DNA of 28,278 nt from JAKAQB01 sp035702855 (GCA_035702855.1 DASSZM010000020.1:1-28278), one strand, 5' to 3'. Positions 1 to 7,958 are shown, counted from the first letter of the stretch. Translations and numbers: made by a program. Notes: generated by a model from the sequence alone, not told the origin.

Positions 1-54
1 GTGCCGGTGGTGGCCACGGTCGTCGGGGGGGTCGTGGCCCACGACGCCCGCTGA
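1..54 (+). CDS. C-terminal end of an unidentified protein (partial)
   Basis: The first 17 codons read as a short Val/Gly/Ala-rich tail (ending VVAHDAR) and stop at TGA 52-54, one base before the stop codon of the convergent DUF1206 gene. The hydrophobic run would suit the end of a membrane protein or a Rossmann-like strand, but too little is present to name a family. The reading frame is chosen only because it ends in a stop at a natural convergent gene boundary. Confidence 0.35.
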   Translation: MPVVATVVGGVVAHDAR

Positions 55-55
55 C

Positions 56-875
56 TCAGCGGGCGGACACCACCTGGCGGTAGCGGGTCTCGAGGGCCGA
101 GTACACCACGAAGGTCGCCAGGCCGGCGGCGACGAGGGCCAGCACGGCCACCCCCCAGGGGTGGCCGGAGAGCTGCAGCATCTCGGCATCGGTCCCGTAC
201 GACTGGCCGGGGTCGGCACGCACCGCCGAGACGATCAGGAAGGCACCGACGGGCAGGAACACCACGGAGCGGGCGATGATCCCGACGACCCCTGCCACGT
301 CGACGACCCGCCGCACCAGCCTCGGGGCGGCGGCGAGCTCGAGCCCGTCGCGGAAGTCGTGCTGCAGCGCCACCCGGATCTGCAGGACGCAGACGACCAG
401 GACCACCAGGCCCAGGGCGGCGACCACCCCCCGGCCACCGGGCAGGTGGAGCAGCTCGGCGGTCGTGCGCTGCTGCTGTTGCTGGCTGCCGGCCCGGCCG
501 TCGCCGCCGAGGTAGGAGGCGGGCACCCAGACCGCCAGCGCGAAGAACACCCCCTGGAGGCCGGTCGCCACCCGCCGGCCGGTGGAGGCGCCGCGGTCAC
601 GGACGGCGCCCCAGGACGCGGGCGACGCCGAACAGCAAGAAGCCGAGGGTGACGACGCCGATGGCGACCTTGCCGATCACGGGACGGCTCACCAGGGCGA
701 GGGCCCCGTGGGGGTCGGCCTGGTGTCCCGAGCCCCCGCCCAGGGCGGCGATGCGGACGGTCAGGCCCGTGAGGGCGGCGAAGAAGGCGGTCTGGCCGGC
801 GAGCCCGAGCCGCCCGAGCACCGACAGGCCCCGCGTGGCCTCGTCGTCGCCGTCCCTCCTGGGCGCCCTGACCAC
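56..875 (-). pseudogene. DUF1206 membrane protein, frameshifted between repeats 1 and 2
   Basis: DUF1206 proteins are actinobacterial membrane proteins made of three copies of a ~70-residue two-helix unit; their function is unknown. Repeat 1 (RLGLAGQTAFFAAL to FLLFGVARVL) lies in one frame from a GTG at 875 and ends at a TGA at 597-599. Repeats 2 (ATGLQGVFFALAVWV onward) and 3 (VAGVVGIIARSVVFLPVG to the end) lie in another frame reading 571 to 56. All three repeats look intact, so one base-count change near 590-612 splits a recognisable gene. Removing one C from the CCCC run at 609-612 rejoins the frames through VARVLGAVRDRGAS, a natural linker. The GTG at 875 is favoured by a GGAGGGG about 11 nt upstream. 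This is either a recent pseudogene or a sequencing indel. Family call is confident; the disruption is directly visible. Confidence 0.75.
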
Positions 876-917
876 GCTGAGGTGATCCCCTCCATGAGCC
901 CACCCCACACCTGCCGG

Positions 918-923
918 TAGCGT
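918..923 (+). promoter_or_regulatory. -10 box TAGCGT of a leaderless promoter (PPOX gene)
   Basis: TAGCGT matches the actinobacterial TAnnnT -10 consensus and ends 6 nt before the ATG at 930. There is no purine-rich ribosome binding site in between, so the transcript probably begins at or next to the start codon. Confidence 0.5.
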
Positions 924-929
924 TCGGGC

Positions 930-1316
930 ATGCTCGACGCTCGCGCCCGCGACCTCGCACGGGGCAACAACTTCGCCGCCTTCACCACCCTGCTGCCCGA
1001 CGGCCAGCCGTCGACCCACGTCATGTGGGTGGACGCCGACGACGACCACGTGCTCATCAACACCGAGGTCCACCGCCAGAAGTACCGCAACGTGACGCGC
1101 GACCCGCGGGTGGTCGTCACGGTGATCGACGCCGGCTCGCCGTACTCCTACGCCGAGATCCGGGGCCGGGTGACCCGCACCGTGACCGGGGAGGAGGCCC
1201 GCGCCCACATCGACCGGCTGAGCGAGAAGTACCAGGGGACCCCCTACAGCGTGCCGATCGAGAGCGAGCGGGTGCTGCTCGAGATCACCCCCGACCGGAT
1301 CCGCTACAACGGCTGA
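930..1316 (+). CDS. PPOX-class F420/FMN-dependent oxidoreductase family protein
   Basis: A 128-residue protein with the split beta-barrel pattern of the pyridoxamine 5'-phosphate-oxidase-like fold. It has an N-terminal helix (ARDLARGNNFAAFTT), a strand with LPDGQPSTHVMWVD, the K/R-rich segment RQKYRNVTRDPRVVVTVID typical of the Rv1155-type F420-binding group, and the C-terminal LLEITPDRIRYNG. Such proteins bind F420 or FMN as dimers in the cytoplasm and reduce or bind small heterocycles; the substrate cannot be told from sequence. The ATG is preceded by a leaderless-type -10 box. Only 3 nt separate its stop from the dioxygenase start at 1320, so the two are probably one operon. The family is well supported; F420 rather than FMN is inferred from similarity to the mycobacterial type. 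Confidence 0.85.
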   Translation: MLDARARDLARGNNFAAFTTLLPDGQPSTHVMWVDADDDHVLINTEVHRQKYRNVTRDPRVVVTVIDAGSPYSYAEIRGRVTRTVTGEEARAHIDRLSEKYQGTPYSVPIESERVLLEITPDRIRYNG

Positions 1317-1319
1317 GCG

Positions 1320-2402
1320 ATGATCGCCGTCCCCGCCGTCTGGCTGCGGGACAACTGCCGCTGCGGCGCCTGCCGGGACCCCCGCAGCGGTCAGCGGCGG
1401 TTCCGCCTCGCCGACCTCCCCGCCGACGTGGCGGTGGAGCGAGTCGAGTGGGGAGGGGAGGGGGCGGCCCGGACGGCCACCGTCGTGTTCGCCCCCGACG
1501 GGCACCGGTCGGTGTTCCCGGCGTCCTGGTTGGAGGGTCCGCTGCCCCCGGCCGGTGACGGCCGTCGGGACGAGTCCACCAAGCAGCTCTGGGTCGCGGC
1601 CGACCTCCCCGGGCCGCCCACCGCCTCCTGGGGCGCCTACTGCGCCGGCGGCGACGTCCGCCGCCGGGTGCTGGAGGCGGTCCAGCAGGTCGGTTTCGCC
1701 CTGCTCCGCGGGGCGCCCACGACGCCGGGCACCGTTCTCGACGTGGCCGGGACCTTCGGCTTCGTGCGGGAGACCAACTACGGGCGGCTCTTCGACGTCC
1801 GGGTCGAGGCCGACCCCACCAACCTGGCGTTCACCGGGCTGGCGATCGCGCCGCACACCGACAACCCCTACCGGGACCCCGCGCCCACCGTGCAGCTGCT
1901 CCACTGCCTGACCAACGCCGTCGACGGCGGCGAGTCGGGGGTGCTGGACGGCTTCCGGGCCTTCGCCGACCTGCGGGCGTCGGACCCCGACGCCTTCGGG
2001 GTGCTGCGGCGCACGCCGCTGCCGTTCGCCTGGACCGACGGTCACGCCTTCCTGGCCGCCGAGCGGCCGGCGGTCGAGACCGACCCGGCGGGGCGCATCG
2101 CCGCGGTCCGCTGGAACGACCGGTCGCTCGGCACCCTCCGGCTGCCGGCCGCGGAGCTGGGCGCCGTCTACGCCGCCCTCCGCCGCTTCGCCCGGCTCGT
2201 CGCCGAACCGGGCCGCCTGCTGTCGCTCCGGCTCGACGCCGGCGACTGCCTGCTCATGGACAACACCCGGGTGCTGCACGCGAGGACCGCCTTCGCCGAG
2301 TCCGCCGCCGGCCACCGGCACCTGCAGGGCTGCTACGCCGACCTCGACGGCCTCGACAGCACGGTGACCCGCCTCCGGCGCGAGGCGGAGGGCGGCGGCT
2401 AG
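1320..2402 (+). CDS. Gamma-butyrobetaine hydroxylase-like TauD/TfdA dioxygenase
   Basis: A 360-residue Fe(II)/2-oxoglutarate dioxygenase. Residues 8-75 form the small N-terminal domain of the BBOX/trimethyllysine dioxygenase group, with the zinc ligands in place: C13, C15 and C18 in WLRDNCRCGAC and H62 in PDGHRSVF. The TauD core follows, with the iron triad H179 and D181 (APHTDNPY) and distal H320 (NTRVLHARTAF); the Arg in GHRHLQGCY is positioned to hold 2-oxoglutarate. In characterised relatives the reaction is hydroxylation of gamma-butyrobetaine to L-carnitine or of trimethyllysine. No other carnitine gene is nearby, so the substrate is inferred. It is co-directional with the PPOX gene 3 nt upstream. 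Its TAG stop lies inside a CTAG that also supplies the stop of the convergent transporter gene. Confidence 0.85.
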   Translation: MIAVPAVWLRDNCRCGACRDPRSGQRRFRLADLPADVAVERVEWGGEGAARTATVVFAPDGHRSVFPASWLEGPLPPAGDGRRDESTKQLWVAADLPGPPTASWGAYCAGGDVRRRVLEAVQQVGFALLRGAPTTPGTVLDVAGTFGFVRETNYGRLFDVRVEADPTNLAFTGLAIAPHTDNPYRDPAPTVQLLHCLTNAVDGGESGVLDGFRAFADLRASDPDAFGVLRRTPLPFAWTDGHAFLAAERPAVETDPAGRIAAVRWNDRSLGTLRLPAAELGAVYAALRRFARLVAEPGRLLSLRLDAGDCLLMDNTRVLHARTAFAESAAGHRHLQGCYADLDGLDSTVTRLRREAEGGG

Positions 2403-3739
2403 CCGGCCGCCTCGGCTGCGCCCGCCGGCTGGGCGAGGGCGCCGGCGGCCGCGGCGTCGGTGTCGGTGCGGACCAGCAGCACCAGCCCGGCGAGGAAGAG
2501 CACGATCAGCGACAGGATCGCCTGGCGGAACGACCCGGTCAGGTCGACGACCACCGTGAACAGCAGCGGGGCGAGGAACGCCGTGCCCTGGCTGGTCACC
2601 TCGTAGATCGAGAAGAAGCTCGCCTCCCGCCCGACGGGGACCATGGAGGCGAACACCGACCGGGCCAGCGTGCCGGTCGCCCCGAGCCCCACGCCGATGA
2701 GGGCTCCGGCCACCACGGCGTCGAGTTGGGTGTGCAGGCCGGCGTAGGCGTAGATGATCACCCCCGACCACAGCACCAGGCTGGCGACCAGCACCCGCTT
2801 GGCGCCGACGCGCCGGGCGAGGAGCCCGGCGAGCACCGCCCCGCCCATGGCGATGAACTGGATGACGAGGATGAGCTCGAAGAGGAACGGGGTGGCGGCG
2901 GCGGTGTCGTCGTGGAACAGCGTGTTGGTGAGGAACGTCGACGCCAGGGCGATCACCGCCGACATGGCGTCGCCGAAGCAGAGGTAGGCGAGGACGTAGC
3001 GGGCGGCGTGGCGCTGCCCGACGAGCACCCGCCAGTCGGCACGCAGGCGCCGCCAGGTCCGGTCCGGGGCGAGGGCGCGGCCCCGGGTCCGGGGGCGCAG
3101 CCAGCGCAGGGACGGCAGACCGAAGCCCAGCCACCACAGGCCGCTCACGACGAAGCACCACCGCACGGCCACCGCCTTGGACAGACCGAGCGAGGCGTGC
3201 AGGTCGACGATGAGAAGGTTGACCGCCAGCACCACCCCCGCGCCGAGGTAGCCGAGGGCGGTGCCCCGGGCGGAGAGGCCGTCGAGGTCCTCGGGCCCGG
3301 CGAGCTCGGGGAGCATCCCCTGCCAGGTGAGGTCCGAGACGCCCTCGGCCAGGCTGCCGGCGAGGAAGAGCAGGCCGGCGGCCAGCCACGCGCCGCCGTG
3401 GGTGGCGCCGAGGCCGATGCAGACGGCCGACCCGGCGACGCAGGCCCCGGCCAGCCACCGCCGCTTGGCGGCGCGGGTGTCGATCCGGGCCCCGACGGCG
3501 GGGAGCACGAACAGCTGCAGGAGGGCCGCCAGCGACACCATCGCCGAGGGGAAGGCGTCGGCCCGCAGCGCCAGCGGCCCGGCACGGACGAGGATGCCGC
3601 GGGGGCCGACGGCGCCGTCGGCCAGGGCGAGCATCCACGGGCCGATCAGGACCGCCGCCACCGGCGTCGCCCAGCCGTGGTCGCCCCAGTTGTACCAGCA
3701 CCACGCCCGGGCGCCGCTACCCGCCCGCCCTCGGGTCAT
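2399..3739 (-). CDS. MFS transporter, UMF1/Atg22-like
   Basis: A 446-residue polytopic membrane protein with about 12 hydrophobic segments. The N-terminal WCWYNWGDHGWATPVAAVL corresponds to the W-x-x-Y-D/N-W-A/G signature of Atg22/UMF1 family MFS proteins, whose yeast member exports amino acids from the vacuole. A short basic cytoplasmic loop around the middle (LRPRTRGRALAPDRTWRRLR) separates the two six-helix halves. The start ATG at 3739 lies 4 nt after the TGA of the amidohydrolase, so it is the second gene of that operon; an imported or exported product of the amidohydrolase is a reasonable but unproven substrate. Stop codons overlap with the convergent dioxygenase by 3 nt. Confidence 0.8.
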   Translation of the reverse strand: MTRGRAGSGARAWCWYNWGDHGWATPVAAVLIGPWMLALADGAVGPRGILVRAGPLALRADAFPSAMVSLAALLQLFVLPAVGARIDTRAAKRRWLAGACVAGSAVCIGLGATHGGAWLAAGLLFLAGSLAEGVSDLTWQGMLPELAGPEDLDGLSARGTALGYLGAGVVLAVNLLIVDLHASLGLSKAVAVRWCFVVSGLWWLGFGLPSLRWLRPRTRGRALAPDRTWRRLRADWRVLVGQRHAARYVLAYLCFGDAMSAVIALASTFLTNTLFHDDTAAATPFLFELILVIQFIAMGGAVLAGLLARRVGAKRVLVASLVLWSGVIIYAYAGLHTQLDAVVAGALIGVGLGATGTLARSVFASMVPVGREASFFSIYEVTSQGTAFLAPLLFTVVVDLTGSFRQAILSLIVLFLAGLVLLVRTDTDAAAAGALAQPAGAAEAAG

Positions 3740-3743
3740 CCCG

Positions 3744-4982
3744 TCACGATCCCGGCGCCGCCCGGCGGTCGTCGCGCACGACGACCCCGCCCTTCATCAC
3801 CCACCACAGCCGGCGCAGCGCCGACACGTCCGCCGTCGGGTCGCCGTCGACGGCGATCAGGTCCGCCCACTTGCCGGGCTCGACGGTCCCGAGCTCGTCG
3901 CCGGCACCGAGCCAGCGGGCCGGGACGGCGGTGGCGGCGGCCAGGGCGGCCCGCGGGGGCAGGCCGAGGGCGACCATGTGCTCGAGCTCCCGGACCGTCG
4001 CCGTCGTGCCCTCGAACGGCTCCGCCGGCGGCATGTCGCTACCGAGCATCACCTCGACCCCCGCCTCGAGGGCCATCTGGTAGCTGGCGGCGTGGCGCTC
4101 GCCGGCGCCGAGCGAGCGCTGCTGCATCCACGCCGGGACGCCGAGGCGGTCGAAGAACTCCCCGCAGCGGGTGACCACCAGGGTCGGCACCAGGCTCGTG
4201 CCGCGCTCGGCCATGAGCCGGGCGACCGCCGGGGTCAGCTGGTAGCCGTGCTCGACGCAGTCGAGGCCGAGCCGCACCGCCTCCTCGATGACGGGGGCAG
4301 GCCCGGCGTGGGCGGTCACCTTGCGGCCCCAGGCGTGCGCCGTCTCGATCGCCGCCGCCATCTCCGCCGTGGTCAGCTGCGGGGTGCCGATGGCCTCGTG
4401 CTCTCCGGCGATGCCGCCGGAGATCATCACCTTGATCAGGTCCGCACCGGCGCTGATCTGCGTCCGGGCTCCCCGGCGGAACCCGTCGGCGCCGTCGCAC
4501 TCGACGGTGTCGGTGGACCCGTGGCCGTGGCCGCCGGTGCAGGCCAGCGCCCGGCCGGCGGTGAAGATCCGCGGCCCGGGCACCCACCCGGCGGCGATCG
4601 CCTCCCGCAGGGCGAACTCGGCGTGGTCCTTCTCGGCCACGCAGCGCACCGTCGTCACCCCCGCCCGCAACGTCCGGGTCGCCTGGTCCGCCATGTGCAG
4701 GGCGAGGGCGTGCGGCGACAGCCCCGCCACGGCGTCGCCGCCGGGACCCGGCAGCGACAGCGACAGGTGGGTGTGCATGTTGACGAGGCCGGCGAGCACG
4801 GTGGCGCCGTGCAGGTCGACGTCCACCGCCCCCGCGCGGAGCGAGCGGTCGCCGCTCGCCGCCGGGCCGCATGCGAGGATCCGGCCGTCCCGCACGACCA
4901 CCTCGGCGTCGGCGATCGGCGTCTCCACCACCCCGTCCCAGACCCGGCAGTTGCGCAGCACAATCTCGGGGCCGGGGGTCAT
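3744..4982 (-). CDS. Metal-dependent amidohydrolase (imidazolonepropionase/prolidase-like)
   Basis: A 412-residue amidohydrolase-superfamily TIM barrel. Visible metal ligands are the HxH pair H70/H72 (GLVNMHTHLSLSL), a Lys in ADLIKVMISGG that would be carbamylated, His in KVTAHAGPAP, His in CVEHGYQL, and the terminal Asp in LGSDMPPAEP. The family includes Xaa-Pro dipeptidases, imidazolonepropionases and N-substituted amide hydrolases; the substrate is not evident. No signal peptide is seen, so it is cytoplasmic. The ATG at 4982 is chosen because a TACCGT -10 box lies exactly 7 nt upstream and because the conserved beta-strand IVLRNCRVWDG starts just after it. It heads a two-gene operon with the UMF1-like transporter and diverges from the LLM oxidoreductase operon 24 bp away. 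Confidence 0.85.
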   Translation of the reverse strand: MTPGPEIVLRNCRVWDGVVETPIADAEVVVRDGRILACGPAASGDRSLRAGAVDVDLHGATVLAGLVNMHTHLSLSLPGPGGDAVAGLSPHALALHMADQATRTLRAGVTTVRCVAEKDHAEFALREAIAAGWVPGPRIFTAGRALACTGGHGHGSTDTVECDGADGFRRGARTQISAGADLIKVMISGGIAGEHEAIGTPQLTTAEMAAAIETAHAWGRKVTAHAGPAPVIEEAVRLGLDCVEHGYQLTPAVARLMAERGTSLVPTLVVTRCGEFFDRLGVPAWMQQRSLGAGERHAASYQMALEAGVEVMLGSDMPPAEPFEGTTATVRELEHMVALGLPPRAALAAATAVPARWLGAGDELGTVEPGKWADLIAVDGDPTADVSALRRLWWVMKGGVVVRDDRRAAPGS

Positions 4983-4989
4983 CGAGGCG

Positions 4990-4999
4990 ACGGTAGCGT
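4990..4999. promoter_or_regulatory. Divergent leaderless promoter with two overlapping -10 boxes
   Basis: The 10-bp string ACGGTAGCGT contains TAGCGT on the plus strand (4994-4999) and TACCGT on the minus strand (complement of 4990-4995). They share the TA at 4994-4995. Each box is exactly 7 nt from its start codon (GTG 5007 on plus, ATG 4982 on minus), and neither gene has a ribosome binding site, so both transcripts would be leaderless. Confidence 0.6.
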
Positions 5000-5006
5000 C
5001 ACGCCG

Positions 5007-6032
5007 GTGCGCACGGCGACGATCAGCGTGGCCTTCCAGACCGACAAGCCGCCCGGCGCCTACGCCCGCCTGGCGGCCACCGCCGAGGCGCTCGGCTTCG
5101 ACGGGGTGTCGACCTTCCACGACCTCGGCTACCAGCCGTCGCTCCCCGCCCTGCTCGAGATGGCCGCGGCCACCACCCGCGTCCGCCTGGGAGCCGCCGG
5201 CCTCAACCCCACCCTCACCCACCCCTACGAGATCGCCGGTCAGGTCGCCGCCCTCGACGCCGCCTCCCGCGGGCGGGCGTACCTCGGCCTCGTGCGGGGT
5301 GCCTGGCTCGACCGGGTCGGCGCCGCCGACGCCGACCGGCCGCTGCAGCGGCTGGAGGAGGCCGTGGCGGTCGTCCGCCGGCTGCTCGCGGGCGACGACC
5401 GCGGCTACGACGGCCGCACCTACCGCCTGGCGCCCGGCTTCCGCCTGGCCTATCGCCGGCAGCGGGCGGGCGTCGACGTGCTGCTCGGCACGTGGGGCCC
5501 GAAGGGCACGATCCTCGCCGGGCGGGTCGCCGAGGAGCTGAAGCTCGGCGGGTCCGCCAACCCGGACCTGGTCCGCCTGGTGCGCGCCCGGCTCGACGAC
5601 GCCGCCGCGACCGCCGGCCGGGACCCGATGGCGGTCGGGTTGGTCGCCGGTGCGGTCACCGTCGTCGACGAGGACGGCGCCGCCGCCCGGCGGCAGGCCC
5701 GCCGGGAGGTGGCGATGTACCTCGACGTGGTCGCCGGACTCGACCCCACCGTGGCCGTGGAGGCCGACGTGCGCGCCCGGCTCCGGGCGGCGCTCGACGC
5801 CGGGGACCCCGAAGCGGCGGCGGCGAGCGTGCCCGACGAGCTGCTCGGCCGCTTCGCCTTCGCCGGCGACCCCGACGCCGTGGCCCGGCACGCCGCCGCC
5901 CTCGTCGAGGCGGGCGCCTCCCGGATCGAGTTCGGCACCCCCCACGGCCTGGACGCCGGGCGCGGGGTCGAGCTGCTCGGCCGCCGGGTCCTGCCGGCCG
6001 TGCGGGCCGCCTTCCCCGTGCCGGCGGCATGA
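5007..6032 (+). CDS. LLM-class (luciferase-like) F420/FMN-dependent oxidoreductase
   Basis: A 341-residue bacterial-luciferase-like TIM barrel. It shows AATAEALGFDGVSTFHD near the N-terminus, the RVRLGAAGLNPTLTHPYEIA strand-loop, LDAASRGRAYLGLVRGAWLD, and the C-terminal FAGDPDAVARHAAALVEAGA helix typical of F420-dependent methylene-tetrahydromethanopterin-reductase-like proteins. These enzymes transfer hydride from reduced F420 or FMN to small organic substrates; the substrate is unknown. GTG 5007 is preferred because TAGCGT ends 7 nt upstream; the frame stays open far upstream but runs through the divergent amidohydrolase gene. The stop overlaps the next gene's start (ATGA at 6029-6032), indicating translational coupling with the DUF885 peptidase. 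Confidence 0.85.
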   Translation: MRTATISVAFQTDKPPGAYARLAATAEALGFDGVSTFHDLGYQPSLPALLEMAAATTRVRLGAAGLNPTLTHPYEIAGQVAALDAASRGRAYLGLVRGAWLDRVGAADADRPLQRLEEAVAVVRRLLAGDDRGYDGRTYRLAPGFRLAYRRQRAGVDVLLGTWGPKGTILAGRVAEELKLGGSANPDLVRLVRARLDDAAATAGRDPMAVGLVAGAVTVVDEDGAAARRQARREVAMYLDVVAGLDPTVAVEADVRARLRAALDAGDPEAAAASVPDELLGRFAFAGDPDAVARHAAALVEAGASRIEFGTPHGLDAGRGVELLGRRVLPAVRAAFPVPAA

Positions 6033-7651
6033 ACGTCACCGAGGTCGCCGACCGCCTCCTCGCCGACCTGGCGCCGCTCGACGCCCGGGCGGCCGGGGCG
6101 GTGGGTCGACCCCCCGAGGTGGTGGTCCCGGATGCCTCCCCGGCGGCGTGGGATGCCCGCCGGGAGGTGCACGCCGCCGCCCGCCGCCGGCTCGCCGCCG
6201 CCGAGGCCCCCACCCGCGCCGACCGGCGCCTCGCCCTGGTGCTCGCCGAGCGCCTCGACGCCGAGGTCGCCCTGGACGACTGCGGGTTCACCCGGTCGCT
6301 GGTGGCGCCCCTGGCGACGCCCGCCCACCAGATCCGGGAGGCGTTCGACGACCTGGCGGGCGACGACCCGGACCGGCTGGCCGCCAACCTGGACGTCGTC
6401 CCGGCCGCCCTCGCCGGGTGGGCGGCGACCCTCGCCGCCAGCCTGGACGCGGGACGGGTCGCCCCGGCCCGCATCGTGGCCGCCATGGCGGCGCAGTGCG
6501 CCCGGTGGGTCGACCCGGCCGGTGACGACTTCTACGCCCGCCTGGCGGCGGACCGGCCCGCGCTCGCACGGGGCGCGTCCCTGGCGACGGCGGCGACCCA
6601 GGAGTTCGTGGCCTTTCTCCGCACCACCCTCCTCCCGCGGGCCCGGACCACCGTCGCCGCCGGGCGCGACGTGTACTCGGTCACGGCCCGGGCGTTCCTC
6701 GGCGAGGACGTCGACCTGGACGAGACCTACGCCTGGGGTTGGGAGGAGCTCGCCGCCCTCAGCGCCGAGATGCGGCAGGTCGCCGCCGCACTCGGGCACG
6801 GCTCGGTCGAGGAGGCCGCCGCCGCCCTGGACGCCGACCCCGCCCGGACCGTGCGCGACCCGGCACAGCTCCTCGCCTGGCTGCAGGGGCGGGTCGGCGA
6901 GGTGACCGCCGCCGTCGACGGCGTCCACTTCGACCTGCCCGCCGGGGTCGATCCGGTCGAGTGCCGCCTCGCCGCCGCCACCTCCGGGGTCATGTACTAC
7001 ACCGCCCCCGACCCGGGCTTCCGCCGGCCGGGCCGGATCTGGTGGTCCCCGCCGGCCGGCCCGAGCCACACCTGGCGGGAGCTCACGACCGTGCTCCACG
7101 AGGGGGTGCCCGGCCACCACCTCCAGACGGTCGTCGCCATGCGGGCGCCCGGGTTGCACCCCTGGCAGCGGATGCTGGCCCACGTCCACGGGCACGTCGA
7201 GGGCTGGGCGCACTACGCCGAGCGCCTCGCCGGCGAGATCGGTTTGCTGGCCGACCCGGGGGACCGCCTCGGGATGCTGTTCGGGCAGCGCTGGCGGGCG
7301 GCGCGGGTCGTGATCGACCTCGGGCTGCACCTCGACCTGCCCATCCCGGCCGGCAGCGGCCTGACCGACGCGAGCCGGTGGACGCCGGAGGTGGGCGTCG
7401 CCGTGCTGCGGGCGGCCTCGGGTGCCGACGAGGGGGCCGCAGCGGTCGAGGTCGACCGGTACCTGGGATGGCCGGGCCAGGCGCTGGCGTTCCGGGTCGG
7501 TGCCCGCTCGTGGGAGGCGATCCGGCCCGGGGCCGGGGCGCGCCGGCCGTTCGAGCGGCGCGCCTTCCACATGCGGTTGCTGCGCCTCGGCACGATGGGC
7601 CTCGGCCCGCTGCGCAGCATCGCCGCCGAGGAGCTCGATGGCCGGGGATGA
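6029..7651 (+). CDS. DUF885 family zinc metallopeptidase-like protein
   Basis: A 540-residue protein of the DUF885 family. The diagnostic active site is HEGVPGHHLQ with H357, E358 and H363, the HExxxGH zinc signature, followed about 35 residues later by EGWAHYAERLAGEIG, which supplies the conserved third-ligand Glu region. Upstream segments FVAFLRTTLLPRA and CGFTRSLVAPLATP match the helical N-terminal part. No signal peptide is present, so a cytoplasmic peptidase or amidohydrolase is expected; the substrates of actinobacterial members are unknown to me. The start is fixed by the ATGA overlap with the LLM oxidoreductase, and the 3' end overlaps the TIGR04076 gene by 14 nt, so all three genes are one transcript. 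Confidence 0.85.
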   Translation: MNVTEVADRLLADLAPLDARAAGAVGRPPEVVVPDASPAAWDARREVHAAARRRLAAAEAPTRADRRLALVLAERLDAEVALDDCGFTRSLVAPLATPAHQIREAFDDLAGDDPDRLAANLDVVPAALAGWAATLAASLDAGRVAPARIVAAMAAQCARWVDPAGDDFYARLAADRPALARGASLATAATQEFVAFLRTTLLPRARTTVAAGRDVYSVTARAFLGEDVDLDETYAWGWEELAALSAEMRQVAAALGHGSVEEAAAALDADPARTVRDPAQLLAWLQGRVGEVTAAVDGVHFDLPAGVDPVECRLAAATSGVMYYTAPDPGFRRPGRIWWSPPAGPSHTWRELTTVLHEGVPGHHLQTVVAMRAPGLHPWQRMLAHVHGHVEGWAHYAERLAGEIGLLADPGDRLGMLFGQRWRAARVVIDLGLHLDLPIPAGSGLTDASRWTPEVGVAVLRAASGADEGAAAVEVDRYLGWPGQALAFRVGARSWEAIRPGAGARRPFERRAFHMRLLRLGTMGLGPLRSIAAEELDGRG

Positions 7652-7958
7652 GACGGTGGTGTGGGACCTGCGGGTGACCGTGGAGCGGGTCGAGGGGCGC
7701 CCGGTGTGCGGCCTGGCACCGGGCGACTGGTTCGAGGTGGTCGGCAGCTCCCGGCTGCAGCTCCCCGAGGGCCGCCACTTCTGCATCTACGCCCTGGCGG
7801 CCGTGCTGCCGCTGCTGCCCGCCAAGCAGCGGCCGCTGCCGGCCGGGGACTGGCTCGAGCGCGACACCCTCGTCGCCTGCCCCGACCCCGACGAGCGGCT
7901 GGTGATGCGGATCGAGCGCACGCGGCGTCGGGTGTTGGCCACCGACGACCTGACCTGA
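7638..7958 (+). CDS. TIGR04076 family small protein
   Basis: A 106-residue protein with the TIGR04076 pattern: an N-terminal beta segment (VTVERVEGRPVCGLAPGDWFEV), RLQLPEGRHFCIYALAAVLPLLPAKQR in the middle, and a closing CPDPDERLVMRIERT. Members are small, soluble and of unknown function; the conserved Cys residues (in RPVCGL, HFCIYAL and ACPDPD) suggest a metal or redox role, which is only inference. ATG 7638 has GAGGAG 5 nt upstream inside the end of the DUF885 gene, with a 14-nt overlap, so it is translated from the LLM-DUF885 transcript. Confidence 0.75.
   Translation: MAGDETVVWDLRVTVERVEGRPVCGLAPGDWFEVVGSSRLQLPEGRHFCIYALAAVLPLLPAKQRPLPAGDWLERDTLVACPDPDERLVMRIERTRRRVLATDDLT

Noticed and set aside
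597..3704. A 1035-codon minus-strand open frame crossing three genes
   Set aside because: Only its last 92 codons (DUF1206 repeat 1) are real. The rest is Arg/Pro/Gly-rich and antisense to the PPOX and dioxygenase genes or out of frame with the transporter, as expected at very high GC.
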